A model generated the notes under the pieces. That model was not told the DNA's origin and searched no databases. It saw only the letters and a list, made by a program, of their open reading frames with translations. The position numbers and the translations under genes are program-made. A stretch of DNA of 64,000 nt from Mesorhizobium sp. B4-1-4 (GTDB taxonomy: Bacteria; Pseudomonadota; Alphaproteobacteria; Rhizobiales; Rhizobiaceae), in contig NZ_CP083950.1 of assembly GCF_006439395.2 (NCBI RefSeq), positions 3,472,001 through 3,536,000 of the forward strand, read 5' to 3'. This document shows, one piece after another, positions 23,963-31,524 of the stretch (positions are counted from its first letter, which is position 1; the number at the start of each line of letters is the position of its first letter).

Positions 23963-24835
23963 TCAGGAAAGTGGCTTTTCGCCGATGGTGAGCTGGACAT
24001 CGCGCTGTTCGCCGCCACGCACCACGCCGAGCGTCACCGATGCGCCGGCGCTGTCGGGCCCGAGCCTGCGGATCAGTTCGCGCGGACCATGCACGGCCTC
24101 GCCGTTCCAGGCCACGATGATGTCGCCCAGCGACAGGCCGGCGCTCTTGGCCGGACCATTGTCATCGAGGCTCATCACCATCGCGCCGCGCGCATCGCGG
24201 TCGCGCACGGGATGCAGGCCGGCACCGAGGTAGCCGCGCGCGACATGGCCTTTCTCGCGCAGCGTCGCCACCGCCCGTTCGATCGTCTCGTAAGGCATGA
24301 CCAGCGCACGGCCGCGCGGCCCGAACAGAAGCATGCCGATGAGCGCTCCCTTGGCGTCCAGCACCGGGCCACCCTCGAAGCGGCCGCCGGCGCCGACGGC
24401 CAGATGGATGCGTCGATCGATGGTGCCGCCGCGCATCGAGCGCCAGGCCGGGCCGACTTCGCCGACCGAGCCGGATACGGCCAGTGCCGAACCCTGGCTG
24501 CTGCCGATGGCAATGGCGACATTGCCCGGCCGGACCAGATCTGCCTTGACAAGCACAGGCGCGCTGACCGCATCCGCGGGCTTCAGCAGGGCAACCCCCG
24601 TGGAGGGATCGCGGCCGACGAGTTCGGCCTTCACCGCCTCGCCCGAGGCCAATGTCAGTTCGATCTCCTCGCCGGCCTCGACGGCCTCCTCGGCGGTGAC
24701 GAAATAACCGTCGCCCCAGTGGAAGCCGCTTGCCGTGCGGTGATGATGCGTGGCGAAGCTTGCCGTAGCGGGCGCCACCTTGGCGGCGAGATCGGCGATG
24801 GCCTCGGAAAATGCATTCAGATTGAAGTCGCTCAT
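23963..24835 (-). CDS. Catalytically dead HtrA-like (S1C) protein with PDZ domain
   Basis: A 290-residue protein with the trypsin-like fold of S1C proteases followed by a PDZ domain (about 205-285; VMSLDDNGPAKSAGLSLGDI, IVAWNGEAVHGPRELIRRL). Aligned to the intact HtrA encoded next to it, all three catalytic positions are changed: His to Glu50 (FVTAEEAVE), Asp to Gly80 (DPSTGVALL), Ser to Glu154 (GRFEGGPVL). The fold-determining GGP and the reading frame are kept, so it is a selected pseudoprotease rather than a decayed gene. No signal peptide is seen, so it is probably cytoplasmic. AGGAGA precedes the ATG at 24835. It is likely to bind the partner protease or its substrates. Confidence 0.85.
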   Translation of the reverse strand: MSDFNLNAFSEAIADLAAKVAPATASFATHHHRTASGFHWGDGYFVTAEEAVEAGEEIELTLASGEAVKAELVGRDPSTGVALLKPADAVSAPVLVKADLVRPGNVAIAIGSSQGSALAVSGSVGEVGPAWRSMRGGTIDRRIHLAVGAGGRFEGGPVLDAKGALIGMLLFGPRGRALVMPYETIERAVATLREKGHVARGYLGAGLHPVRDRDARGAMVMSLDDNGPAKSAGLSLGDIIVAWNGEAVHGPRELIRRLGPDSAGASVTLGVVRGGEQRDVQLTIGEKPLS

Positions 24836-25001
24836 AATGATCTCCTGGGTTTTCTCATGCCCCAGATATCGCTCGGCGGTGCGTCCGGAGATACTCGCCT
24901 GACGGCTAGTTGCCGGTTCGACTGGCCATCTGGTCAGGTCGCGGCCGGTCGGGCTGCTCCGCACATATAGTTACGAAAAAGCCTGAAAACACGGAGCCCC
25001 T

Positions 25002-25952
25002 ATGGCCCTCGCCGCCCGGAAACTCGAATCCGATGAAACACTGCTCGATGCCTATTCGATGACGGTGGCCGACGCTGTCGACCGCATCGGCCCGGCCGTC
25101 TGCCGCATCGAGCGCATCGGCGGCCAGGGTGGCCATGGATCGGGCTTCGTCATTGCGCCGGACGGGCTGGTCGTCACCAATTTCCATGTCGTTGGCGATG
25201 CCAAAACGGTGCGCGTCTCGATGCCCGACGGCGCCTCCAGGGAAGGCCGCGTGCTTGGCCGCGATCCCGACACCGACATCGCGCTGGTGCGTGCCGACGG
25301 CAGCTTCGCCGATGTGGCGCCGCTGGGCGATTCCAAGCGGCTGCGGCGCGGCCAGATCGCCATTGCCATCGGCAACCCGCTGGGTTTCGAATGGACCGTC
25401 ACCTCGGGCGTCGTCTCGGCGCTCGGCCGCTCGATGCGCGCCTCGACCGGCCGGCTGATCGACGACGTGATCCAGACCGACGCCGCGCTCAACCCCGGCA
25501 ATTCCGGCGGGCCGCTGGTATCGTCGGCCGGTGAGGTCATCGGCGTCAACACCGCCATGATCCATGGCGCGCAAGGCATCGCCTTCGCGGTCGCCTCCAA
25601 CACAGCCAACTTCGTCATCTCGGAGATCATCCGCTTCGGTCGGGTGCGGCGCGCCTTCATCGGCATCTCGGCCGACACCACCAATTTGCCGCGCCGGGCG
25701 GCCCTTCTGTCGCAAGTCTCGACCAGCACGGCGGTACGGCTTCGCACAGTCGAGAAGAACGGCCCGGCGGCCGAAGCCGGTCTCAAGGAAGGCGACATCA
25801 TCGCCGCCATTGACGGGCGCCCGGTCACCGGCGTCGACGATCTCGTGCGCATGCTCGACGCCGAGCGCATCGGCCGCGAGACGCTGTGCACCGTGGTGCG
25901 CCGCACGGGCGTCAGCCAGGTGATGGTGACGCCGGTGGCGCGGCCAAGCTGA
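25002..25952 (+). CDS. HtrA/DegP-like S1C serine protease
   Basis: A 316-residue protease with an intact triad: His62 in LVVTNFHVVGD, Asp92 in DPDTDIALV and Ser168 in LNPGNSGGPLVS. A PDZ domain follows at about 220-310 (GPAAEAGLKEGDIIAAIDGR). There is no signal peptide or membrane anchor (it starts MALAARKLESDETLLDAYSM), unlike typical periplasmic DegP proteins, so it may act in the cytoplasm. It is divergent from the operon of the dead paralogue and the LuxR regulator with a 166-base gap that must hold both promoters. The VOC gene converges ten bases after its stop. Confidence 0.92.
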   Translation: MALAARKLESDETLLDAYSMTVADAVDRIGPAVCRIERIGGQGGHGSGFVIAPDGLVVTNFHVVGDAKTVRVSMPDGASREGRVLGRDPDTDIALVRADGSFADVAPLGDSKRLRRGQIAIAIGNPLGFEWTVTSGVVSALGRSMRASTGRLIDDVIQTDAALNPGNSGGPLVSSAGEVIGVNTAMIHGAQGIAFAVASNTANFVISEIIRFGRVRRAFIGISADTTNLPRRAALLSQVSTSTAVRLRTVEKNGPAAEAGLKEGDIIAAIDGRPVTGVDDLVRMLDAERIGRETLCTVVRRTGVSQVMVTPVARPS

Positions 25953-25961
25953 GGCTGTCGC

Positions 25962-26387
25962 TCAATCCCCGGCCGCACCCTGCTCATACCGCGCCAGAAA
26001 TTCCTCGCTGGGCGGGATCGGCCTGATGACATCGATCAGCACCCCATTGGGGTCCGTGGTGATGAAATGGCGTTGGCCGAAGGGCTCGTCGCGCAGGGAA
26101 CGCAGGATCGGCAGTCCGGCGGCGGTGGCGCGCGCATAGGCGGCGTCGGGATCCGCAACCTCGAAATTGATCAGCAGGCCCGAGGCGCGGCCCCGTCCCT
26201 CCCGCGGGATTGTTTCATGGTCGCCCTGGACGATGCCGAGATTGACCCGCTTGCTGTCGACCGACTGCAGATGCACGTACCAGTCACTCGTAAACAGCGG
26301 CTGGAAATCGAAGTGCTCGACATAGAAGGCGGCTGTGCCGGCGACGTCGCCGGTCATCAGCACGGGGTAATAGCTTGATATCTTCAT
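25962..26387 (-). CDS. VOC-superfamily (glyoxalase/bleomycin resistance-like) protein
   Basis: A 141-residue vicinal oxygen chelate fold protein. It begins [20 protein letters not shown] with [12 protein letters not shown], the first beta-alpha unit, and the second half has [20 protein letters not shown] and [19 protein letters not shown], which includes the usual metal-site Glu/Asp region. Substrate cannot be inferred; members act as glyoxalases, dioxygenases or drug-binding proteins. It is divergent from a TetR gene, with two operator-like repeats in the short gap, so it is probably repressed by that regulator and induced by a toxic small molecule. Confidence 0.9.
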   Translation of the reverse strand: MKISSYYPVLMTGDVAGTAAFYVEHFDFQPLFTSDWYVHLQSVDSKRVNLGIVQGDHETIPREGRGRASGLLINFEVADPDAAYARATAAGLPILRSLRDEPFGQRHFITTDPNGVLIDVIRPIPPSEEFLARYEQGAAGD

Positions 26388-26404
26388 CTTTCACTCTCCT
26401 GTCG

Positions 26405-26454
26405 ATTAACATACAGTCTGCAGGTAAACGCAATTAACGTACAGGCTGCATGTA
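26405..26454. promoter_or_regulatory. Two direct repeats forming a TetR operator candidate
   Basis: A 22-base unit occurs at 26405-26426 and 26433-26454 with three mismatches; each contains TACAGNCTGCANGTA, itself partly palindromic (TAC...GTA). The second copy includes the first base of the TetR start codon. Placement between VOC and TetR fits repression of both genes. Confidence 0.75.
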
Positions 26455-27047
26455 TGCAACAGGAGTCCGGACGCCGCTCCAACCGCGACCGCACCGAAGC
26501 GACACGCGGCGATCTCATCGCGGCGGCGCGAAGGCTGTTTACGGAAAAATCCTATACCGAGACCGGCACGCCGGAGATTGTCGCCGCCGCCGGCGTGACG
26601 CGCGGCGCGCTCTACCATCACTTCGCCGACAAACAGGCGCTGTTTGCCGCCGTGGTCGAGCAGGAGGCGCAGGCGGTGGCCGAGGAGATCGGGCAGGCGT
26701 CACCGCCCTCGCTCAGCGCCCGCGATGCGTTGATCGCAGGTTCGGATGCCTATCTCGCCGCCATGCGCGTGTCCGGCCGCACACGGCTCTTGCTGCTTGA
26801 CGGGCCGGCCGTGCTCGGCCGTGCCGAGATGGATGCGATCGACAACCGACACGGCAGCCGTTCGCTGCGCGAAGGCCTGGTCGCGGCAATGCGCGAGCGA
26901 TCTATGAAGACGCTGCCGGTGGAGGCGCTTACCGCCCTGCTCGCCTCGGCTTTTGACCGGGCGGCTCTCGCCATCGAGGCAGGTGGATCCGACAAGGACT
27001 ACCGGGTCGTCCTTTTGGCGCTGATCGACGGTCTGTCCCGGGCCTGA
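26454..27047 (+). CDS. TetR/AcrR-family regulator
   Basis: A 197-residue regulator. The helix-turn-helix is IVAAAGVTRGALYHHFADKQ after ATRGDLIAAARRLFTEKSYT, the standard TetR start. The C-terminal half, with the ligand domain, is less conserved and ends VVLLALIDGLSRA. No Shine-Dalgarno precedes the ATG at 26454, and the operator-like repeat runs into it, so the message may be leaderless. It is divergent from and probably represses the VOC gene. Confidence 0.92.
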   Translation: MQQESGRRSNRDRTEATRGDLIAAARRLFTEKSYTETGTPEIVAAAGVTRGALYHHFADKQALFAAVVEQEAQAVAEEIGQASPPSLSARDALIAGSDAYLAAMRVSGRTRLLLLDGPAVLGRAEMDAIDNRHGSRSLREGLVAAMRERSMKTLPVEALTALLASAFDRAALAIEAGGSDKDYRVVLLALIDGLSRA

Positions 27048-27141
27048 CGGGAAACAACCTCTCCTGTGGGAAGTCGCAGGGCCGGGTGGGTGCCGGCGTC
27101 GACACGGCGAGATGTCGCGCTTCCGTCAAAGAAGACGAACC

Positions 27142-28098
27142 TCAACTCTGCGCGTTGCCAATCTCGGGCTCATCCTCCGGCACCTCGCCCGGCTCGAATT
27201 CGTTGAAGCAGCCCAGCTGTCGCTTGAACTGGTCGATCAGCCAGGCCGCCGCCGGTTTCGGGCTGCGGTCGACGCGATGCATGGCATAAAGCGGCGAACT
27301 CACCTCCCTGTAGGGTTCGAGATCGAGCTCAACCAGCCGGCCATTCGCCAAATCCTCGGCGATGAGCCATCGCGGCAGACCGCCCCAGCCCAGCCCCGCG
27401 CGCATCAGCGTGTGCTTGGTGCGCATGTCCGTCAGCCGCCAGGTGCGGTAGGCGAAGACGCCGTAGTCGCGCCCCTTGGTGCGCTCGGACTGGTCGATGA
27501 CGACGAGTTGCGTGTGTTCGCGCACATCCTCGAGCGCCACCGGCTTCGGCAGCAGCGCCAGCGGATGGTTGGGTGCCGCGGCCGGCACCATGGACATGAA
27601 GCCGATGCGCACGAGATGCACGTCGACGTCGCCCAGAAGACCGCCGATGCCGAGATCGGCCTGTCCATTGACGACGTAGTCGGGAATAAGGCCGAGCGAG
27701 CCGATATGCAGGCGCAGCATCACCGCGGGGAACTGCGCCTCGAACGCCTTGAGCACCCGCACCAGCACCGGAGACGGCAACGCTACGTCGACCGACAACG
27801 CCACCTCGGCCTCCAGCCCGTGATGGTGCCCGTCTACCCGGGAGCGAATGCGCTGCAGCATGCCGATCATGCGCCTTGCATCCTCCAGCGTCGCCCGGCC
27901 GATCTCGGTCAGTTGTGGCTCACGCGTGCCCTCGCGTTCGAACAGCTTCAGCCCAAGCTGCGCCTCGAGATTGGCGATGCCGTAGCTGATGACGGATTGC
28001 GCCCGGTTGAGCTTGCGGCCGGCAGCCGAGAAACTCCCGGTTTCGGCAACGGCGACAAGGATCTGAAGCTGGTCGAGCGTCGGGTTGGGCTGCATCAT
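27142..28098 (-). CDS. LysR-family regulator
   Basis: A 318-residue LysR protein: helix-turn-helix TGSFSAAGRKLNRAQSVISY with GIANLEAQLGLKLFERE, followed by an effector-binding domain (LHIGSLGLIPDYVVNGQADL and onward). It is divergent from the azoreductase gene with 105 bases between, and regulators in this position usually control the reductase in response to quinones or azo compounds. An inverted repeat ATCTAT/ATAGAT at 28102-28120 lies just upstream of its own start. The C-terminal tail FEPGEVPEDEPEIGN is acidic. Confidence 0.93.
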   Translation of the reverse strand: MMQPNPTLDQLQILVAVAETGSFSAAGRKLNRAQSVISYGIANLEAQLGLKLFEREGTREPQLTEIGRATLEDARRMIGMLQRIRSRVDGHHHGLEAEVALSVDVALPSPVLVRVLKAFEAQFPAVMLRLHIGSLGLIPDYVVNGQADLGIGGLLGDVDVHLVRIGFMSMVPAAAPNHPLALLPKPVALEDVREHTQLVVIDQSERTKGRDYGVFAYRTWRLTDMRTKHTLMRAGLGWGGLPRWLIAEDLANGRLVELDLEPYREVSSPLYAMHRVDRSPKPAAAWLIDQFKRQLGCFNEFEPGEVPEDEPEIGNAQS

Positions 28099-28101
28099 CG
28101 T

Positions 28102-28120
28102 ATCTATTTTATGGATAGAT
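28102..28120. promoter_or_regulatory. LysR-type binding site candidate
   Basis: ATCTAT (28102-28107) and ATAGAT (28115-28120) are perfect arms with a seven-base spacer, close to the T-N11-A plan of LysR sites. It lies immediately in front of the lysR start and within the shared promoter with azoR. Confidence 0.55.
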
Positions 28121-28203
28121 CGTATAGGAAATATACCAGTTTATTTGATTGGTTGATAGCCCCATATCTGGCGGGACAATTCATCCCACTGGAGAAACCC
28201 GCT

Positions 28204-28839
28204 ATGTCCATTCTTCTCGTTACCTCGAGCCCGCGCGGCGCAGCCTCGCACTCGACCCGCATCGCCACCGAATTCGCGGAAAAGCTGCTTGCCGCGGATC
28301 CGTCGAACACGCTCGTCGTGCGCGACCTCGTCGCCAACCCGCTGCCGCACATCGACGCCGACTATTCGACCGGCATCTACACGCCGGCCGAAGCCCGCAC
28401 CCCGCGCCAGGCTGAAGTCGTCGGCGTTTCCGACGCGGCGCTGGACGAACTGTTCGCCGCAGACACGGTGATCCTGGCCACTGGCTTCATCAACTTCAAC
28501 ATCTCCTCGACGCTGAAGTCCTGGGTCGACCACGTCGCCCGTTCCGGCAAGAGCTTTGCCTATGGCGAGAATGGTCCCAAGGGCCTCGTCACCGGCAAGA
28601 AGGTCTATATCGTGCTGGCTTCCGGCGGCATCTATTCCGAAGGTGCTGCCGTGCAGATGGACCACGCGATCCCCTACCTGCGCTCCGTGCTCGGCTTCAT
28701 CGGCATGACCGATGTCGACGTCATCCGCATCGAAGGCGTCGGCATGGGCCCTGACGCGGTGACCGCTGCTCTCGCCAAGGCGACCGCCAAGGTCGACGCG
28801 GTGGTGGCCGCCAGCCAGCAGGTCGCCGCGGCTGCGTAA
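28204..28839 (+). CDS. azoR: FMN-dependent NADH-azoreductase/quinone reductase AzoR
   Basis: A 211-residue flavodoxin-like reductase that uses FMN and NADH to reduce quinones and azo bonds in the cytoplasm. MSILLVTSSPRGAASHSTRI is the phosphate-binding start, FINFNISSTLKSWVDHVARS is the AzoR signature, and IVLASGGIYSEGAAVQMDHA is the C-terminal FMN segment. GGAG precedes the ATG. It is divergent from a LysR gene and followed by a strong terminator, so it is a single-gene unit. Confidence 0.95.
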   Translation: MSILLVTSSPRGAASHSTRIATEFAEKLLAADPSNTLVVRDLVANPLPHIDADYSTGIYTPAEARTPRQAEVVGVSDAALDELFAADTVILATGFINFNISSTLKSWVDHVARSGKSFAYGENGPKGLVTGKKVYIVLASGGIYSEGAAVQMDHAIPYLRSVLGFIGMTDVDVIRIEGVGMGPDAVTAALAKATAKVDAVVAASQQVAAAA

Positions 28840-28865
28840 GGCACCTCGCCATCTGAACCGAAAAA

Positions 28866-28887
28866 CAGGCGTTCGCGCCTGCTTTTT
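28866..28887 (+). terminator. Intrinsic terminator of azoR
   Basis: CAGGCG and CGCCTG pair around TTCG (28866-28881), preceded by AAAAA and followed by CTTTTT. It is 26 bases after the azoR stop. Confidence 0.9.
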
Positions 28888-28978
28888 CGCCGTCCAATAA
28901 CGGCCTTGCTGCTTGCCGATGCCCCGGCAGCGCGAAAACAGTAAGCGACCGCGCTCTTAGGATATGGCAACCTTGACC

Positions 28979-29021
28979 ATTCACCTTGGTTCACAAATAG
29001 TCACAGTGAACCAAGGTGAAT
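28979..29021. promoter_or_regulatory. 16 bp perfect inverted repeat upstream of the toxin-antitoxin pair
   Basis: ATTCACCTTGGTTCAC (28979-28994) and GTGAACCAAGGTGAAT (29006-29021) are perfectly complementary with 11 bases between. It lies eight bases before the antitoxin ATG. CopG/ParD antitoxins bind such sites as ribbon-helix-helix dimers to repress their own operon. Confidence 0.85.
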
Positions 29022-29028
29022 CGCAACT

Positions 29029-29268
29029 ATGACCGCTTTTACAGTACGCCTTTCCGACGACACGACAAACAGGCTCGACCGGCTTGCCGAAAAGCTCGAT
29101 CGCTCGCGCTCCTATATGGCAGCCCAGGCCATTGAGGACTTTGTAGCTCGCCAGGAATGGCAGCTCGCGGAGATAGAGGCGGGATTGGCCGAGGCCGAGC
29201 GCGGTGAATTTGCCAATGAGCAAGAGTTGGCCGCCGTGATTGCGAAGTACGTCAAACCCACCGGCTGA
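29029..29268 (+). CDS. CopG/ParD-like antitoxin
   Basis: A 79-residue protein with a ribbon-helix-helix start (MTAFTVRLSDDTTNRLDRLA, EKLDRSRSYMAAQAIEDFVA) and an acidic C-terminal half (LAEIEAGLAEAERGEFANEQ) that would wrap around the toxin. It is intact and starts just after a large operator palindrome. The ParE-like gene begins two bases after its stop. Because the toxin frame is broken, this antitoxin may now act only as an autoregulator, or neutralise related toxins. Confidence 0.9.
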   Translation: MTAFTVRLSDDTTNRLDRLAEKLDRSRSYMAAQAIEDFVARQEWQLAEIEAGLAEAERGEFANEQELAAVIAKYVKPTG

Positions 29269-29270
29269 CG

Positions 29271-29560
29271 ATGAGCCGCAGGACAATCCGCTGGACCAAG
29301 CGGTCCTTACGCCGGCTTGACGAAATCGGCGCGCACATTGAAAAGGACAGCCCCGAAACGGCCGCTCGTGTCATCGCGCGGATCTTGTCGGCGGCGGAGC
29401 TGCTCGCCGAGCAGCCGGCCATGGGGCGCGTTGGGCGTATCAAATCGACGCGAGAACTCGTTTTGGTCGATATTCCCTATATCGTCCTTATCGCGTAGGT
29501 AGAGATACCGTTGAGATGACAGTCCTGCACGCCGCCCAACAGTGGCCGCAGACCCTGTGA
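29271..29560 (+). pseudogene. ParE/RelE-family toxin, frameshifted
   Basis: As read, the frame gives 75 residues, SRRTIRWTKRSLRRLDEIGA to VDIPYIVLIA, then TAG. The next frame continues at once as YRVGRDTVEMTVLHAAQQWP and ends at 29560, exactly the usual ParE C-terminus. One missing base at the ATCGTCC/TTATCGC junction (about 29486-29492) restores a protein of about 96 residues. The lost segment holds the conserved last beta strand, so the toxin is probably inactive. Sequencing error is the main alternative. Confidence 0.85.
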
Positions 29561-29599
29561 ACTAGTCTAATGCTGGCCGAGGGAACTGAAATCTGAGCA

Positions 29600-29790
29600 A
29601 TGATGGCCTCGCGTGAGTCGCGCGAGGCCCTCATCGCTTCGGCGAACTGTCGTCGTCCAGCGACTGCGGCCCGGCGGCGGGCTGGAGCAGGCGGTGGCCA
29701 CCAGCAAGGCCTCCTCCTTGCCGGAAAGCTGCGCGCCTCCCGGAGCGCGGCTCCTCACTGAGCGCTGCCTCCAGTGCCGTCAATCAGATT
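29600..29790 (-). pseudogene. IS630-family transposase, N-terminal remnant
   Basis: On the minus strand GAQLSGKEEALLVATACSSP with PPGRSRWT matches the N-terminal helix-turn-helix region of IS630 transposases. After RWT the reading frame shifts (expected LELLADEMV is not read through) and the rest is missing. A C-terminal IS630 fragment lies at 30775-31194 in the opposite orientation. Confidence 0.7.
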
Positions 29791-29915
29791 GGTTTATTAC
29801 GGTGAACGGCGATTGCTATCTACAGCCGCGCCAATTGTGTTGTGCTCAACAGCCCGCCTCGGCTTGACCGCCGGGCAGCTCGCCCGACGGTCGGTATCCA
29901 TTACCGATCGGCGCT

Positions 29916-30587
29916 TCAGCGTGCCACATAGACGATGCGGCGCGTCGATGGCTCAACCAGCACCGGGCGGTTGTTCACATAGACATATCGGTACCGGTAG
30001 TTCGGGATCTTCTGTAGGGCCACCGTGTCAGGCAGGGTCGCGCCGGTCACAACCTTGCCTTGAAGGTAAACAGGCTTGACCCGATGCGCGCTGATGTAAG
30101 TGCGCACCTGTTCCGGCGGATTGATCACGGTGCCGGCTGCACCGCCGCCGACGACCCCAGCCGCGCCGCCCACAGCAGCGCCAACTGGTCCTCCAATGAT
30201 AGCGCCGGCGATTGCTCCGGTAGCGCCACCGGCGATGGCTCCGGCATTACCGCCTTGATCGCGAGGAGGTTTCACAACCGCGATGCCGGAATCGGCCGGC
30301 CGCTCGGTTAAGACCACCCGATTGCCGCCGAATTCTGCGGTGACGTAGTCGGAATAGATCCAGCCTTGACCACCGGCCTCGGCGATGGTGCACCATTTCG
30401 AGTTTTGCAGGCAGCCGTTCAGTGTGGCCGTCTGGCCCGCCCGCAGCACGCCGATGACCGGATACTGCGAGCCCGGCCCGGCTCGAACGTTAAGGTTGGT
30501 AGCGGCGGATACGGGAGTGTCGGCAAAAGCTGCGCCAGACAGGGCAACAAGCGCGCCTGTTATAACGGGTAACAAAAGCCTTTTCAT
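29916..30587 (-). CDS. Exported SH3-domain protein with glycine zipper and DUF1236
   Basis: A 223-residue protein. Signal peptide MKRLLLPVITGALVALSGAA, cleavage near AFA. Residues 28-85 form a bacterial SH3 domain (TNLNVRAGPGSQYPVIGVLR, WIYSDYVTAEF). Residues about 112-155 are a glycine zipper (AIAGGATGAIAGAIIGGPVG), able to insert into or pack against membranes. The C-terminus from about 160 (VRTYISAHRVKPVYLQGKVV to EPSTRRIVYVAR) is a DUF1236 domain. It probably acts in the cell envelope. IS630 remnants lie on both sides, so it may have been rearranged or carried there. Confidence 0.88.
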   Translation of the reverse strand: MKRLLLPVITGALVALSGAAFADTPVSAATNLNVRAGPGSQYPVIGVLRAGQTATLNGCLQNSKWCTIAEAGGQGWIYSDYVTAEFGGNRVVLTERPADSGIAVVKPPRDQGGNAGAIAGGATGAIAGAIIGGPVGAAVGGAAGVVGGGAAGTVINPPEQVRTYISAHRVKPVYLQGKVVTGATLPDTVALQKIPNYRYRYVYVNNRPVLVEPSTRRIVYVAR

Positions 30588-30774
30588 CGTTCTCTCTCCG
30601 TTTCATGGTTCCCTCAGAGCCAAAACGAGGAAGAACCGTGTGCGTTCCGGCTAAAATTCCGTGCGTTTTTCATTAATTGTTCCCGTTTCTCGCGAACTTG
30701 GTGGATAGGCCGAGAGAGATGCTGCTAGTTTTCCGCGTGGCTGAAGACAACAGCGCCGCTGTCCCTGGACTTCG

Positions 30775-31194
30775 ACGCATGGGCACTGGAAAACGACCAC
30801 CTTTACAGGCGCATTGCGCCTGACGGGCATGACTGCGCCGATGGTCCTCGACGGACCGATGACGGGGGAATGGTTCGCCGCTTATGCCGAGCAGGTACTG
30901 GCGCCTACGCTTCGAACTGGTGACATCGTCATCCTCGACAACCTGCCCGCTCACAAAGTCACCGCCGCCCGCCAAGCGATCGAAGCGGCCGGCGCGCGAA
31001 TGCTCTTCCTGCCACCTTATAGCCCCGACCTTAACCCGATCGAGAATGCCTTCTCGAAGCTGAAGTCGATCCTCGGGAAAGCCGCCGCCCGCAACATCCC
31101 CGAGCTCTGGGACACTACCCGCGACGCGCTGCCCCGCTTCACCGCCGGGGAATGCACCAACTACTTCAGCGCCGCGGGTTACGAGCCAGAGTGA
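30775..31194 (+). pseudogene. IS630-family transposase, C-terminal fragment
   Basis: From [20 protein letters not shown] through [13 protein letters not shown] (second catalytic Asp) and [20 protein letters not shown] (catalytic Glu) to [18 protein letters not shown], this is the C-terminal two thirds of the DDE domain with the natural C-terminus. The start, helix-turn-helix and first Asp are missing; the sequence upstream of 30775 does not continue the match. It cannot transpose. Confidence 0.88.
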
Positions 31195-31224
31195 TCAGGT
31201 CTGCTCAAACCGGCAGCTGCCTTT

Positions 31225-31524
31225 CTATCCAATGAAATGCCTCAGCAGCCCCGCCGCCACCACTCCGATCAACACGGTCGGCAGCATGGAGAGCCGCGTC
31301 GCGGCGACCAAGGTGATGGCCAGCGCCAGGAGATCGGCCGGATTTCGTGACACGAAGGCTGGAGCGATGACCGAAATCAGCACGCAGCCGGGTGCGGCTT
31401 CCATCACCGCCGTGGCGCGGGCGCCGAGCACGCGGTTGCGCAGCATGACATAGCCGCCAATCCGGGTGAGATAAGTGACGCCGGCCATCAGCACGATGGT
31501 GAGAAAGGTCGCCATGTCGATCAT
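31225..31524 (-). CDS. azlD: AzlD-like branched-chain amino acid exporter subunit
   Basis: A 99-residue membrane protein with about four hydrophobic segments (FLTIVLMAGVTYLTRIGGYV, LALAITLVAATRLSML, VLIGVVAAGLLRHFIG). It matches the AzlD family, the small partner of AzlC in export of branched-chain amino acids and azaleucine. Its start overlaps the azlC stop (ATGA), so the two are translationally coupled. Together with a divergent Lrp-type regulator this is the classic azl layout. Confidence 0.9.
   Translation of the reverse strand: MIDMATFLTIVLMAGVTYLTRIGGYVMLRNRVLGARATAVMEAAPGCVLISVIAPAFVSRNPADLLALAITLVAATRLSMLPTVLIGVVAAGLLRHFIG

Noticed and set aside
27112..28203. Possible N-terminal extension of azoR by more than 300 residues
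   Set aside because: The upstream part is antisense to the lysR gene and the AzoR family begins at MSILLVTSSPRG with its own ribosome site.
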